Below the pieces are notes generated by a model. The model was not told the origin of the DNA and made no database searches. It saw only the letters and a program-made list of their open reading frames with translations. From Bacillus kwashiorkori (lineage in GTDB: Bacteria > Bacillota > Bacilli > Bacillales > Caldibacillaceae), in the NCBI RefSeq assembly GCF_001375515.1, contig NZ_CTDX01000009.1:93317-157316 (forward strand): a stretch of DNA of 64,000 bases. The letters run 5' to 3'. Both the position numbers and the translations under genes were made by a program. Below, in pieces: positions 27,128 through 36,606 of the stretch (position 1 is its first letter; every line of letters starts with the position of its first letter).

Positions 27128-28399
27128 ATGAGAGGAAAGTTAAAATGGTTGTTCCTACTTTTATTATCAGCGGTAGTCGTTATTTCGGGTTGTAATAGTA
27201 AGGAGGAAAAAAAGACGAGCGATGAAAAGTCGGGAGATGAAGAAGTTAAGTTGGTGATGTACAGTTGGCGTCCAGAAGACAGAGCGATGTATGAAAAGGC
27301 CATTAAGCAATTTAATGAAAAACATCCAAATATTAAGGTTGAGTTTCAACCATATAAGTCTACGGAATATAATACGATTTTAACGAATGCACTTGTGTCA
27401 GGCGAAGGACCGGATATTATACAACTACGACCGTACTCTGGTGCAACGACGATAGCAGATAATGGTTATTTAATGCCCCTGGATGATTTAAAGGGAATCG
27501 AAAATATTGAAAAGGTGTATTTAGATGCCGCGAGCGGTAGTGATGGAAAAGTGTATGGAGTGCCACTTTCTTTAAATTCCGGGGTAGTTTTTTATAATAA
27601 GAAAATTTTTGAAGAGCATGGAATATCTGTACCAAATACTTGGGATGAATTTATTGCTGTGAATGAAAAGTTGTTGGAAGCAGGTATTACCCCGATTGCC
27701 CAATCAGGTCGTGCGGCTTATTTACTATCGATGACACATGGGGTTATTGCGCCTTCTGCCTATAACGGGAATGAATATGTGGAGGATGTTGTAGGCGGAC
27801 TAACGACGTTAGAGGATGAGCGTTTCGTTGAATCTGTAAAAAGAATGCAAAGTTTAGAGAAATATTTTCCAAAGGATTTTATCGCTTTAGAAGATAATGA
27901 TGCACAAAGTTTATTTTTCTCAGAACAAGCAGCGATGTATATTAACGGTGATTATCGGTTAGCCACATTTGAAAGCACTGCGCCAAATATGGATTTGGGA
28001 GTGATATCCGGTTTTGCTGGCAGTGACGGTGTGAAAAATGTGATGACATGGGTTGATGGTTCTTATGCTGGGGTGAAAAATACGAAACATCCAGAAGAAG
28101 TGAAATTGTTTTTACAGTACTTAGCATCTAAGGAATTCGGCCAACTGTTTAGTGATGAGGTGAATCGCTTAAGTGCGATAACAGGGGTCGTACCAAAACA
28201 TCCGATTGTAAAACAAATTACGGAAGATATGGAGAAAAGTTTTACACCATATTTAATGCTCGTCCACTTCGGTGAAGGAGAGCCAACAACGAAAACAACC
28301 TTTGAAAATGCATTGCAAGGCATGTACCTTGGTGAAATAACATTAGAGGACGTCATTCAAGAAGCCCAGGAAAACTACGAACGTAGCCAATCAAACTAA
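27128..28399 (+). CDS. Carbohydrate ABC transporter substrate-binding lipoprotein (family 1)
   Basis: 423 residues from ATG 27128, six bases after GGAGGG; the ATG at 27122 abuts the site and upstream codons lack one. A signal peptide ends in the lipobox VISGC. The mature protein has VKLVMYSWRPEDR and GPDIIQLRPYSGATTIADNG, typical of SBP_bac_1 sugar-binding proteins. It delivers sugar or oligosaccharide to the two permeases downstream. No ATPase gene is present locally, so a shared MsmK/UgpC-type ATPase elsewhere is likely. The sugar cannot be inferred. Confidence 0.92.
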   Translation: MRGKLKWLFLLLLSAVVVISGCNSKEEKKTSDEKSGDEEVKLVMYSWRPEDRAMYEKAIKQFNEKHPNIKVEFQPYKSTEYNTILTNALVSGEGPDIIQLRPYSGATTIADNGYLMPLDDLKGIENIEKVYLDAASGSDGKVYGVPLSLNSGVVFYNKKIFEEHGISVPNTWDEFIAVNEKLLEAGITPIAQSGRAAYLLSMTHGVIAPSAYNGNEYVEDVVGGLTTLEDERFVESVKRMQSLEKYFPKDFIALEDNDAQSLFFSEQAAMYINGDYRLATFESTAPNMDLGVISGFAGSDGVKNVMTWVDGSYAGVKNTKHPEEVKLFLQYLASKEFGQLFSDEVNRLSAITGVVPKHPIVKQITEDMEKSFTPYLMLVHFGEGEPTTKTTFENALQGMYLGEITLEDVIQEAQENYERSQSN

Positions 28400-28404
28400 C
28401 ATTA

Positions 28405-28418
28405 GGGGACTGTCCCCC
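28405..28418. repeat. Short copy (A3) of the GGGGACTGTCCCC palindrome
   Basis: GGGGAC-T-GTCCCC is followed by a partial second CAGTCCCCC. It lies 5 bases past the sugar-binding-protein stop and before the permease gene, the same position as copy A2 in the other importer operon. Confidence 0.75.
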
Positions 28419-28449
28419 AGTCCCCCTTGAGTTAAGGGAGGGAGTTTTG

Positions 28450-29427
28450 ATGGAGCAGGAAGTGATACATAGTGAGGTGGATCAACTTAGTCATCATGAT
28501 GGGAAGCCGAAGCGGGAAAAGAACTTCAAATGGCGAAAACATCTTGTGCATTTGTTTTTATTGCCAGCGGTACTCATATACGGAGTTTTTCAATTTTACC
28601 CGTTAATGTCCGCAGTTATTAATAGCCTCTATTCCTGGAACGGATTTGACCGTGACAGTTTTATCGGCCTGCAAAATTTTATTACACTGTTGACAGAAAA
28701 ACCACACAATAACACGTTTTTAAATGCGTTTAAACATAATTGGACGTATTTTTTCGTGAACGTATTTTCTGAATTAATGATTGCCTATTTTTTAGCGTTA
28801 ATTATTAATAGCCGAATTAAAGGGAGAGAATTTTTTAAGACCGTTTTTTTCTTACCAAAAATGTTATCCGTCATTGTAATTGGTTTTTTATTCAGTTTAA
28901 TTTTGAACCCGACAACAGGTGCATTAAATACATTACTTAGAGCACTTGGTTTAGACTTTTTAGCTCATCCATGGCTTGGTAGTACAGATACCGCATTAAT
29001 GACGATTATTTTAGTTAACAGTTGGGCGGGAATTGGATTTTCTATGTTAATATTTTTGGCAAGTTTGCAAGCAGTTGATAAAGAAATTTTTGATGCAGCC
29101 AAAATTGATGGGGCATACGGGTGGAAAATGTTAACGAAAATTACGATTCCTATGACGATGAATGCCATTATGGTTATGACGATTTTAACATTTATAGGCT
29201 CCTTTGAGACATTTGAACTTATTTATGCAATGCAAGGTTCATCAGGAGGACCATATTATTCTACTGATGTACTCGGTACTTATTTTTACCGGCTAGCTTT
29301 CGGGTCTGCTGACGGTGGACAATCTATCGGTTTAGGTTCGGCTGTAGCGGTTATTCTCTTTATGATTATCGCCTGTGCAACAGCGATTTTACTATTTTAC
29401 TTTAAGAAAAAGGATTTTCAAAGATGA
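28450..29427 (+). CDS. Carbohydrate ABC transporter permease, MalF/UgpA type
   Basis: 325 residues from the ATG after AAGGGAGGGAG. Six membrane helices follow a 35-residue charged N-terminus. The EAA loop is visible: FDAAKIDGAYGWKMLTKITI (about 213-232), the contact site for the ATPase. It forms the channel with the second permease at 29690. Confidence 0.92.
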   Translation: MEQEVIHSEVDQLSHHDGKPKREKNFKWRKHLVHLFLLPAVLIYGVFQFYPLMSAVINSLYSWNGFDRDSFIGLQNFITLLTEKPHNNTFLNAFKHNWTYFFVNVFSELMIAYFLALIINSRIKGREFFKTVFFLPKMLSVIVIGFLFSLILNPTTGALNTLLRALGLDFLAHPWLGSTDTALMTIILVNSWAGIGFSMLIFLASLQAVDKEIFDAAKIDGAYGWKMLTKITIPMTMNAIMVMTILTFIGSFETFELIYAMQGSSGGPYYSTDVLGTYFYRLAFGSADGGQSIGLGSAVAVILFMIIACATAILLFYFKKKDFQR

Positions 29428-29444
29428 GGTATATTTTTTAATTA

Positions 29445-29513
29445 AGCTACCCTGAAAATACAGCTATTTTTATTCACCAGAGTGAAAAATCGGTTTCAAG
29501 GGTGTCTATGTTA
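29445..29513 (+). repeat. Dispersed repeat B, copy B1
   Basis: 69 bases starting GCTACCCTGAAAATACAG and ending GGTGTCTATGTTA match 39364-39433 with about nine differences. The inner part can form ATTCACC/GGTGAA-type hairpins. It lies between two permease genes of one operon. Past it, 29557-29600 contains AGGCGGACGCTTTCC, which resembles a common Bacillus intergenic repeat; that resemblance is from memory. Confidence 0.7.
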
Positions 29514-29689
29514 AAAGATTGGTCTTGATTTTTTGTTTCAAATTTATTTGTGACGAATCTCAGCGACAGGAACAGGCGGACGCTTTCCTCCTTTTCATTT
29601 CGCGTTTTTAGGACAATTGTTGTACGGTCACTCTTTAGTTATTTCGCTTGAACTTGCGGAAAAATTTGTCAAGACAGGGGTGTAAAACG

Positions 29690-30514
29690 GTGCGGACAAA
29701 ATGGTATCAGCAAGGGTTAAAGTATGCGATTTTATTATTTTTTACATTTACCTTTTTTTACCCGATATTTTTAATGATCACGTCATCATTTAAAACGAAA
29801 TTGGAGATTTTCACTTCACCACTAAGCTTGCCTACTTCCTTTTCCTTTCAAAATTATATCGATGTTTGGGATAAGGTGAACTTTTCAGGGTATTTTTGGA
29901 ACTCGGTTATCGTTAGTGTACTTTCTGTAACAATTGTTATCTTTGTTTCTTCGTTAGCGGGGTTTTATTTGGCGAGATATTCCTTTAAATGGAATGGAGC
30001 TGTGCTATTTTTTTTCATGGTCGGGCTGATGTTACCGATGAAATTGGCGATCATTCCACTATATTTAATTATGCGGGACTTCGGGTTACTAAATTCGATT
30101 TTTTCTCTCGTCTTTGTTTATTGTGCAGGAGGAATTCCGTTTGCTGTTTTTTTATTTTACGGCTTTTTTCGAACGATTCCGAAAGACTTTGAACATTCAG
30201 CGAGACTAGACGGCTGTAATGAATTTCAAGTTTATTATCATATTGTATTGCCGCTAATGAAACCACCGATTGCAATAGTTGGGATTTTAAACTTAGTAAA
30301 TGTATGGAATGACTTTTTTTACCCACTTATTTTTATTAGAAGTGAGGAAAGTAGGACAATACCATTAGGGATGCTGACTTTATTCGGGGAGTATGATACG
30401 GAATGGAATTTACTATTTGCTGGGCTAACCATTTCTTCGTTACCACTTCTTATCGCTTTTTTAATTGCATCACGGGTGTTCATTGATGGATTAACATCGG
30501 GGGCGATGAAATAA
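29690..30514 (+). CDS. Carbohydrate ABC transporter permease, MalG/UgpE type
   Basis: 274 residues from GTG 29690, preceded by CAGGGGTG; upstream codons in frame have no site. Six membrane helices; the EAA motif EHSARLDGCNEFQVYYHIVL (about 182-201) is typical of MalG partners. It completes the importer with the genes at 27128 and 28450, although 262 bases containing repeat B separate it from the first permease. Confidence 0.92.
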   Translation: MRTKWYQQGLKYAILLFFTFTFFYPIFLMITSSFKTKLEIFTSPLSLPTSFSFQNYIDVWDKVNFSGYFWNSVIVSVLSVTIVIFVSSLAGFYLARYSFKWNGAVLFFFMVGLMLPMKLAIIPLYLIMRDFGLLNSIFSLVFVYCAGGIPFAVFLFYGFFRTIPKDFEHSARLDGCNEFQVYYHIVLPLMKPPIAIVGILNLVNVWNDFFYPLIFIRSEESRTIPLGMLTLFGEYDTEWNLLFAGLTISSLPLLIAFLIASRVFIDGLTSGAMK

Positions 30515-30904
30515 TGAATCTTTCATGCTAAGGTGTTTTTACAAAAAAATTGGAACTGTAATGGTGAGTGACTAATGGCTATAAATTGCATTTTTATGTC
30601 TAATAGAATTAAAGATGTGTAACTGCAGTTTGTGAAAGTTATATTTGGGCGAGAAGGAGCATTATCACGATATGTAGGGGTGTATTTGATAGAAGAAGGG
30701 GCATCATCGTATTGCAGAATGGGAAGCGTAACCGTGTTGGGTATGGGCTTAATTGCAAAGGTCGAGGCACATCCGTAGCAGGGGAGGTTATTTGCCTCTA
30801 GTAGACGCAAAACCACGGTAAGAATAATAAGTATGGCGACGTATCAAAAAAGAAGTATCCACATTAGTATGGTTGGAAATCAATACCAACTGGAGGTTTA
30901 GTAT
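30515..30904. other. Gene-free stretch
   Basis: No gene I can support. Both strands contain moderately long open frames (plus strand around 30630-30778, minus strand 30523-30816), but neither has a ribosome site or a recognisable family. The last 15 bases carry the CTGGAGG site of the HAD gene. Confidence 0.4.
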
Positions 30905-31801
30905 ATGAAAAAAGGGTGGATTACATTTGATTTGGACGGGACATTAATGCAAAATCCCTTTAGCAAATGGGTATTTCCTGAAATTGAGAGGAAAGTAAAA
31001 GAGAAAAAACCTTCTGCTGAAGTTGTTAAGGCGTTAGTGACAGAGCATTATCGACGAATGGGTAAGAAAGAGTTCGTCGCAGCCTATGACTGGCAAAACA
31101 TGTTAGATGAATTTTTAATAAATGAAGGTATAAACATTGAAATAAATATAGCTAAGTTAGTAAGAACATTTGCGACACCATCTAAAGTATATTTGCTTGA
31201 ACGAATCATTCCTGAAGTGTTAAAGAAGCTAAAAGTGGATAATTTTTTAGTGGCGGCAGTTACAAATGGATTTTATGATTATCAAATACCAGTGATGGAA
31301 ACTTTGGAAATCGACTATTTGTTTGATGAAATAATAACTCCTGATCACGTCGGGTATGCAAAGCCGGATGTAGGGATATTCCGTACTTTACTAAAAAAAG
31401 GGAATGTATTGATGCATGTTGGTGATCGTATTGATCATGATGTTATGTTAGCGAACGAATTCGGCAGTATTTCAATTTGGATAAATAAAGACTTGCCAAA
31501 AAATTTACAGTCGATTAAGCCGGTACAGAGAATGCAAACATATGACGGACAATTATTAAGTGCAAAAAAGTGGAAGGAGGAAATAAAACAGCAAGAAATG
31601 GTGTTAAATAGAAACATAGTGGAAAACCGACTGGCGAGCGAGGATAGTAAGCAAAAGGAACGTACAGAACGGAATGGTCCGGAACTTATCGCAGAACTAA
31701 AAAAAGCTAACGGGCTCCCTGACCACATCATCCACTCAACAAGCGAAATATTATCCATCGTACAGGAATGGGGACAGTCCCCCACCGCTTCACCGCGTTA
31801 A
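30905..31801 (+). CDS. HAD-superfamily hydrolase
   Basis: 298 residues. Motif I FDLDGTLM has the nucleophile Asp9 and general acid Asp11; motif II is VTNGF; the Lys is in GYAKPDVGIF; motif III/IV is HVGDRIDHDVMLANEFG. The first 225 residues form a complete HAD phosphatase with cap. The tail after about 225 is charged and atypical. The last ten residues (WGQSPTASPR) and the stop codon are encoded by a dispersed palindrome (copy A4). Substrate unknown. Start ATG after CTGGAGG. Confidence 0.88.
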   Translation: MKKGWITFDLDGTLMQNPFSKWVFPEIERKVKEKKPSAEVVKALVTEHYRRMGKKEFVAAYDWQNMLDEFLINEGINIEINIAKLVRTFATPSKVYLLERIIPEVLKKLKVDNFLVAAVTNGFYDYQIPVMETLEIDYLFDEIITPDHVGYAKPDVGIFRTLLKKGNVLMHVGDRIDHDVMLANEFGSISIWINKDLPKNLQSIKPVQRMQTYDGQLLSAKKWKEEIKQQEMVLNRNIVENRLASEDSKQKERTERNGPELIAELKKANGLPDHIIHSTSEILSIVQEWGQSPTASPR

Positions 31802-31829
31802 CGCGTTAGTGTAGTGGGGGACTGTCCCC
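31770..31829. repeat. 60-base palindromic repeat (copy A4) between convergent genes
   Basis: Outer arms of 16 bases are perfect (31770-31785 and 31814-31829, GGGGACAGTCCCCCAC and its complement), with an inner CGCGTT-AACGCG stem at the apex. The HAD stop codon TAA (31799-31801) lies in the apex and the RodA-like gene ends at 31839 on the other strand. It could act as a bidirectional terminator. Confidence 0.85.
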
Positions 31830-31838
31830 AACCTTTCG

Positions 31839-33014
31839 TTATTCGTCATCACTGGAGAACATGTATTTTTTATGATAGAACTTAATGCTGAAGATGATAC
31901 CGATGGCGAGCATGTTCCCCATTAAGGAACTACCACCATAGCTTAAAAAAGGAAGCGGAATTCCAGTGATTGGTACCAATTGTAAGTTCATTCCAATATT
32001 TTCAAAGACGTGGAATGTAATCATACTAATGACTCCTGCAATAACGTAGGCATTAAATGGTGAATTAGTAGCAAATGAAAGTTTTATCATATGGTATATT
32101 AGTAAAAAATATAAACTAATTACAAAGCTAGCTCCGATAAATCCCCATTCTTCTGCTATCGCACTAAAAATAAAGTCCGTATGGCGCTCGGCAACATATA
32201 CTTCCTTCCCGAAGTACCCTTTACCAAAAATTTCACCCGAACCGATGGCCTGTAATGCACTAATTAAATGATGTCCTTCATTGGAAGAATAGCTATATGG
32301 ATCGAGCCAAGAATAAATTCGTCCAAACTGATATCCGCTTAGATGTTCCCGTAACAAATCTGGATAGTACAACATAATGATAATAATAATCGTCCCAGCC
32401 ACCGCACCAACAGTGAAAGTAGGTACAATGATTTTCCAGGAGATGCCAGACAATAAAATAATTCCAATTGTAATGGCGATAAATACGAGACCTGTACCTA
32501 AATCAGGTTGCTTCAAAATGAAGAACATTGGCACTATAACAGTTATACCAATTTTTGCCAACAAGAAAAAATCCGTCTTTATTGATTTCCGAATATACTT
32601 TTCATGGTGGTCGACGATTAATCGGGCTAAAGCAATAATTAAAAATGTTTTCATAAACTCGGAAGGTTGTATATTTCCGAACGGTGTTTGAAACCAGCTT
32701 TTCGCACCAATTTCTCCGCCTTTACGAGGTGCAATTGATTCTGGGGCGAAGTGGAGCCCAATCAACATGAATAAACCGAAGCCGTACAAATACCATGCCA
32801 ATTTTTTATATTGATCTGGATCAAATATGATCGCACAGGCAATAATGATAGCCCCAATAACATAATAGGCTGCCTGCATAAAAAGGTAATTCCCTGGATA
32901 TTGGGCATCTGTTTGAGCACTAGAAATACCAACAATGCTCGTAATAAAAAATAAAAACAGTATAAACGCCAACGTCCAGTCAAACCGATCTGCTCGTTTT
33001 TTTTCATTTACCAT
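31839..33014 (-). CDS. FtsW/RodA/SpoVE-family peptidoglycan glycosyltransferase (RodA-like)
   Basis: 391 residues from ATG 33014 with AGGTGA six bases upstream; a TTG further out is less likely. About ten membrane helices. SEDS-family hallmarks: LQTPFG-like loop (WFQTPFGNIQPSEFMKTFLI), the long loop with EEWGFIGA, and GIPLPFLSYGGSS near the C-terminus. SEDS proteins polymerise lipid II with a class B PBP. Absence of a neighbouring ftsZ, spoVE or PBP gene makes RodA the best guess, but this is inferred. Confidence 0.88.
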   Translation of the reverse strand: MVNEKKRADRFDWTLAFILFLFFITSIVGISSAQTDAQYPGNYLFMQAAYYVIGAIIIACAIIFDPDQYKKLAWYLYGFGLFMLIGLHFAPESIAPRKGGEIGAKSWFQTPFGNIQPSEFMKTFLIIALARLIVDHHEKYIRKSIKTDFFLLAKIGITVIVPMFFILKQPDLGTGLVFIAITIGIILLSGISWKIIVPTFTVGAVAGTIIIIIMLYYPDLLREHLSGYQFGRIYSWLDPYSYSSNEGHHLISALQAIGSGEIFGKGYFGKEVYVAERHTDFIFSAIAEEWGFIGASFVISLYFLLIYHMIKLSFATNSPFNAYVIAGVISMITFHVFENIGMNLQLVPITGIPLPFLSYGGSSLMGNMLAIGIIFSIKFYHKKYMFSSDDE

Positions 33015-33475
33015 TTGCTTCACCTGCAATATCTATAACCAATCTATTGAAAAAGCGTAACAATTTCAAATCGCTACATAACTATCTTATTATAGCTTGT
33101 TTCATTACATTCTTTAAGAAAAAATCATTTCTACAGCTCATCATTTCTCCTTCATGATAATCAACAGACAAAAATCCACTATCAATTTATTAATGTTAGC
33201 AAAATAAATGAGTTGTTACAATCGGAAATGTAAGGAAATCATCCTTTTCACCTTCCATGATAGACGTTGCAGATTGACTGCAAGCGGTTCTAAACCGCCA
33301 CGAACAATAAACAATTTCACATAGTCTACACTATACAACGAACAACAAACTAGAACGAACTTCAATAATAATTACTGTTGTTCCAGTCCAATCAGGTAGC
33401 AATCAGTAAAACAATTCCGAAATAAATGCCGAAATCCTTACATGTGAACCGCACATATTTTATTCCATTTTAACA
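33015..33475. other. Gene-free stretch
   Basis: AT-rich, with no open frame that looks real on either strand and no tRNA- or riboswitch-like architecture that I can see. It should contain the promoter of the minus-strand RodA-like gene, but no clear consensus hexamers stand out. Confidence 0.4.
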
Positions 33476-33506
33476 CATAAAAAATCTCCCATTAAGTGGG
33501 AGATGA
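33476..33506 (-). terminator. Intrinsic terminator of the CorC-type gene
   Basis: ATCTCCCA (33484-33491) and TGGGAGAT (33497-33504) form a perfect 8-bp stem with a 5-base loop. On the minus strand it is followed by a T run. It lies 36 bases beyond the stop of the gene at 33540. Confidence 0.85.
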
Positions 33507-33539
33507 CGATACTCTAAAAAGATAACAAATTTCAACAAA

Positions 33540-34892
33540 TTACATCGCTTTTGAATCTGCCGTTTGCATACTGATCGGCTGTATAGCCCTATTCGTTTCT
33601 AATTTTTTCACTTCGATATATTTAATATGATGTTCTTCCATTTCTAAAATTTTAAATTGATAATTCGCAAATGTTACAACATCACCTTGTTTAGCCTCAA
33701 AATTTTCTGTTAAAATCCAGCCGCCAATTGTATCAACATCTTCATCGTCAATATCTATTCCAAGCAATTCATTAATTTCACTGACTAAAACTTTCGCATC
33801 AAAGATATAATGATGTTCACCAATTACTTGAATTAACGGAATTTCATCTAAGTCAAACTCATCACGGATTTCTCCGACAATCTCCTCGACAATATCTTCT
33901 ACCGTCACTAGACCAGATGTTCCGCCGTATTCATCTAATAAAACAGCCATATGAATTTGTTCTCTTTGCATTTTCAATAAAAGATCGTGAATTGGAATAG
34001 AATCAATGACGCGTATAATTGGGCGGACATATTTTTCTATCATTTCTTTTGAAAGTTTTTCCCCCGTTATAAGTGCAGTTAAAATTTCCTTAATATTTAT
34101 AAGCCCGATAATATGGTCTTTATCCCCATCTATAATCGGGTAACGGGTAAATTTTTCTTCACGAACAATTTTCAAGAAGTTTTCATACGTATCGTCAATC
34201 GATAAACTGACAATTTCAGTTCGGGGAACCATAATTTCCTTTGCAATCCGATTATCAAATTCAAAGATTTTATTGACATATTTGTATTCGGATTGATTAA
34301 TTTCTCCGCTTTTATAACTTTCCGATAAAATGAGGCGCAGTTCTTCTTCCGTATGTGCATTGTCATTACCAGGGGTATGCTTCAACCCTAAAAGTCTTGT
34401 GAAAATGCGGGCAGCTCCGTTTAAAAGCCAAATAATCGGGTACATAATGGTGTAGAACCAAATTAACGGTCTAGAAACGAGTAACGTAATTCTTTCCGCT
34501 TTTTGAATGGCTAACATCTTTGGAGAAAGCTCCCCCATCGCAACATGGATAAATGCTAATATGGCAAAGGCCATTCCAACAGAAATCCCGTTAACAACAC
34601 TTTCAGAAAGGGTCAGCTCCCCAATTACCCGTTCAATCATCGCTTTAACTATGGGCCCTCCCATCCAACCTAGGGCAAGAGCAGTAATTGTAATCCCTAA
34701 TTGACAAGCTGACAAGTATTCATCAATATTAGAAAGTACTTTTTTTGCAGAGCTCGCTCCTCTTTTTCCTTCCTCCAACAATTGATCAATCCTTGTACTA
34801 CGGACCTTAACAATCGCAAACTCAGAAACTACAAAAAATGCAGTGAGTGCGATTAATACGACAATATAACTCAGGCCTACTATATCGTCCAA
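33540..34892 (-). CDS. CNNM/CorC (HlyC) family membrane protein
   Basis: 450 residues. An N-terminal DUF21/CNNM domain with four membrane segments (FFVVSEFAIVKVRS at about 19-32) is followed by a CBS pair (about 215-340; MVPRTEIV, TRYPIIDGD, LDEYGGTSGLVTVEDI) and a C-terminal CorC_HlyC domain. B. subtilis homologues (YhdP/MpfA, YugS) export Mg2+. The start is unclear: TTG at 34892 begins LDDIVG, but the strong AGGAGGTGA site lies about 45 bases upstream, before a small hairpin. An ATT two codons earlier would also suit. No ATG in frame is available. Confidence 0.88.
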   Translation of the reverse strand: MDDIVGLSYIVVLIALTAFFVVSEFAIVKVRSTRIDQLLEEGKRGASSAKKVLSNIDEYLSACQLGITITALALGWMGGPIVKAMIERVIGELTLSESVVNGISVGMAFAILAFIHVAMGELSPKMLAIQKAERITLLVSRPLIWFYTIMYPIIWLLNGAARIFTRLLGLKHTPGNDNAHTEEELRLILSESYKSGEINQSEYKYVNKIFEFDNRIAKEIMVPRTEIVSLSIDDTYENFLKIVREEKFTRYPIIDGDKDHIIGLINIKEILTALITGEKLSKEMIEKYVRPIIRVIDSIPIHDLLLKMQREQIHMAVLLDEYGGTSGLVTVEDIVEEIVGEIRDEFDLDEIPLIQVIGEHHYIFDAKVLVSEINELLGIDIDDEDVDTIGGWILTENFEAKQGDVVTFANYQFKILEMEEHHIKYIEVKKLETNRAIQPISMQTADSKAM

Positions 34893-35257
34893 TAAAATTT
34901 CCCATAACTCGCAAAATGAGGCGAGTAGGGAGTCACCTCCTAAAACTTTTCTAATATTATTTTAATCGAAAATCTTAACGAAGTGTCTATAAGTGTATAG
35001 CAATCACCTCTTTATTTTATTTTACTATACTTTTAGAAAAAAAGACGAATAATTTAAGATTTTTCGATTTTGTCCAATAAAAATGTAATCGCTTTAGTTA
35101 CTTTAACAACTGTAAAAAAATGTAAAAAACCACAATCTATATATTACTAGTAATTATAAAAAATAAGCTTCCTCGCTAAATAGTATTGGTTTAAAGATTC
35201 CTAGGTAAGACCATAATGGATAATAAATTAAAATATTATTATCCGAGGTGGCCCAAA

Positions 35258-36502
35258 ATGAGAGATTTTAACCAAGAATATAGTGTGTTCCAAAAGGCAT
35301 TAGGTATTGAAGATCCATGGTATGTTATTGATTACGAATTGAACCAAAATGATTATATTCTTGATATTTATTTAGATTTTAGACGTGGTTCTGAATTTGT
35401 ATGCACTCATTGTGGTCATCCTCAGGCAAAAGTTCATGACATAGTAAATGATGATCGTACGTGGAGGCACCTTAATTTCTGGCAGTATCAAACCATCTTA
35501 CACGCAAGATTGCCTCGAACAAAATGTAATCTTTGTAATAAGATTCGTACCATTCATGTAGAATGGTCTCGCCCTGGTGCTGGGTTTACATGGTTTTTTG
35601 AATCTGAATTAATGCAATTAATGAAAGAAATGCCCGTTGCTACAGTGGCCCGAAAAGTAGGTGAACATGATACTAGGTTGTGGCGTGTCTTTCATTATTA
35701 TGTTGATAAAGCCATGAAAGAATTGGACTTTTCCAATGTTAAGCGAATAGCCATTGATGAGACATCTAGCCGGCGAGGACATGAATATGTCACTCTGTTT
35801 GTAGATATGGATACAAAGCTTGTTTTATTCGCTACAGAAGGAAAAGACGCGAATGTTCTTAAAAAATTTTCTTCCTTCTTAAAGGATCATAATGTTGAGC
35901 CTAATAACATTAAAGAAGTCTGTAGTGATATGTCCCCAGCATTCAAAAAGGGTGTCGAAACAGAATTTCCAGAAGCACACATAACCTTTGATAAATTTCA
36001 TGTCATGAAACTTATGAATGAGGCGCTAGATCAGGTACGACGCAATGAGCAAATTGAACAACCAGGCCTTAAAAAGACACGTTATTTATGGTTAAAAAAC
36101 CATAAAAATCTAAACACCGAACAACAGGAAAAGATCCTAAAATTAAAGGATACCAATTTAAAAACAGCTAGAGCTTATAGATTGAAGCTTTCGCTTCAAG
36201 AAATGTGGACCAAAACTGAACGCTTTGCCACCCTTCATTTTAATGAGTGGTACCAATGGGCCACCCGTTCTCAGTTAGAACCAATAATAAAGGTTGCCCA
36301 AACATTAAAGAAACACGAACAAGGGATATTAAGATGGTTCGTTTCAAAAATGACTAATGGTCTACTCGAAGGTATCAATAGTCTAGTTCAAGCTGCAAAG
36401 AGAAAAGCTAGGGGCTACAGAACCACAAAGAACTTTATTGCGATGATCTACGCAACAGCTAATAAGTTATTGATTAGTGTAGAACCACATAAGCTAGGGT
36501 AG
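35258..36502 (+). CDS. ISL3-family transposase
   Basis: 414 residues from ATG 35258, which follows GAGGTGG; an ATG at 35216 lies further out with no site. An N-terminal zinc finger (CTHCGHPQAKVHD ... RTKCNLC, about 48-95) precedes the DDE_Tnp_ISL3 catalytic domain. Acidic candidates are in IAIDETSSRRGHEY and VCSDMSPAFKKGV, and the late Glu in NGLLEGINSLVQAAKRKARG. No frameshift or internal stop, so it may be active. Confidence 0.95.
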   Translation: MRDFNQEYSVFQKALGIEDPWYVIDYELNQNDYILDIYLDFRRGSEFVCTHCGHPQAKVHDIVNDDRTWRHLNFWQYQTILHARLPRTKCNLCNKIRTIHVEWSRPGAGFTWFFESELMQLMKEMPVATVARKVGEHDTRLWRVFHYYVDKAMKELDFSNVKRIAIDETSSRRGHEYVTLFVDMDTKLVLFATEGKDANVLKKFSSFLKDHNVEPNNIKEVCSDMSPAFKKGVETEFPEAHITFDKFHVMKLMNEALDQVRRNEQIEQPGLKKTRYLWLKNHKNLNTEQQEKILKLKDTNLKTARAYRLKLSLQEMWTKTERFATLHFNEWYQWATRSQLEPIIKVAQTLKKHEQGILRWFVSKMTNGLLEGINSLVQAAKRKARGYRTTKNFIAMIYATANKLLISVEPHKLG

Positions 36503-36504
36503 GT

Positions 36505-36606
36505 CCTTCTCAACTTACAGACCCAGCTCCATTTTACGGGGAGGTTGTCAAGTGCTTTCCTTGACAGCCTCCCCGTAAAATGGAAAACTATCAAAAGTTG
36601 AGAAGG
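36505..36606. repeat. Nested stem-loop inside the ISL3 element, after the transposase
   Basis: The outer arms CCTTCTCAACTT (36505-36516) and AAGTTGAGAAGG (36595-36606) are perfect. Inside, 24-base arms (36529-36552 and 36560-36583) pair with one G-T around a 7-base loop. It begins right after the transposase stop and could block transcription in either direction or serve the element's regulation. It is not terminal, so it is distinct from the inverted repeats. Confidence 0.75.

Noticed and set aside
30523..30816. 97-codon minus-strand frame, with an open plus-strand frame over the same bases
   Set aside because: No ribosome site, no recognisable domain, and both strands are open, which suggests compositional chance.
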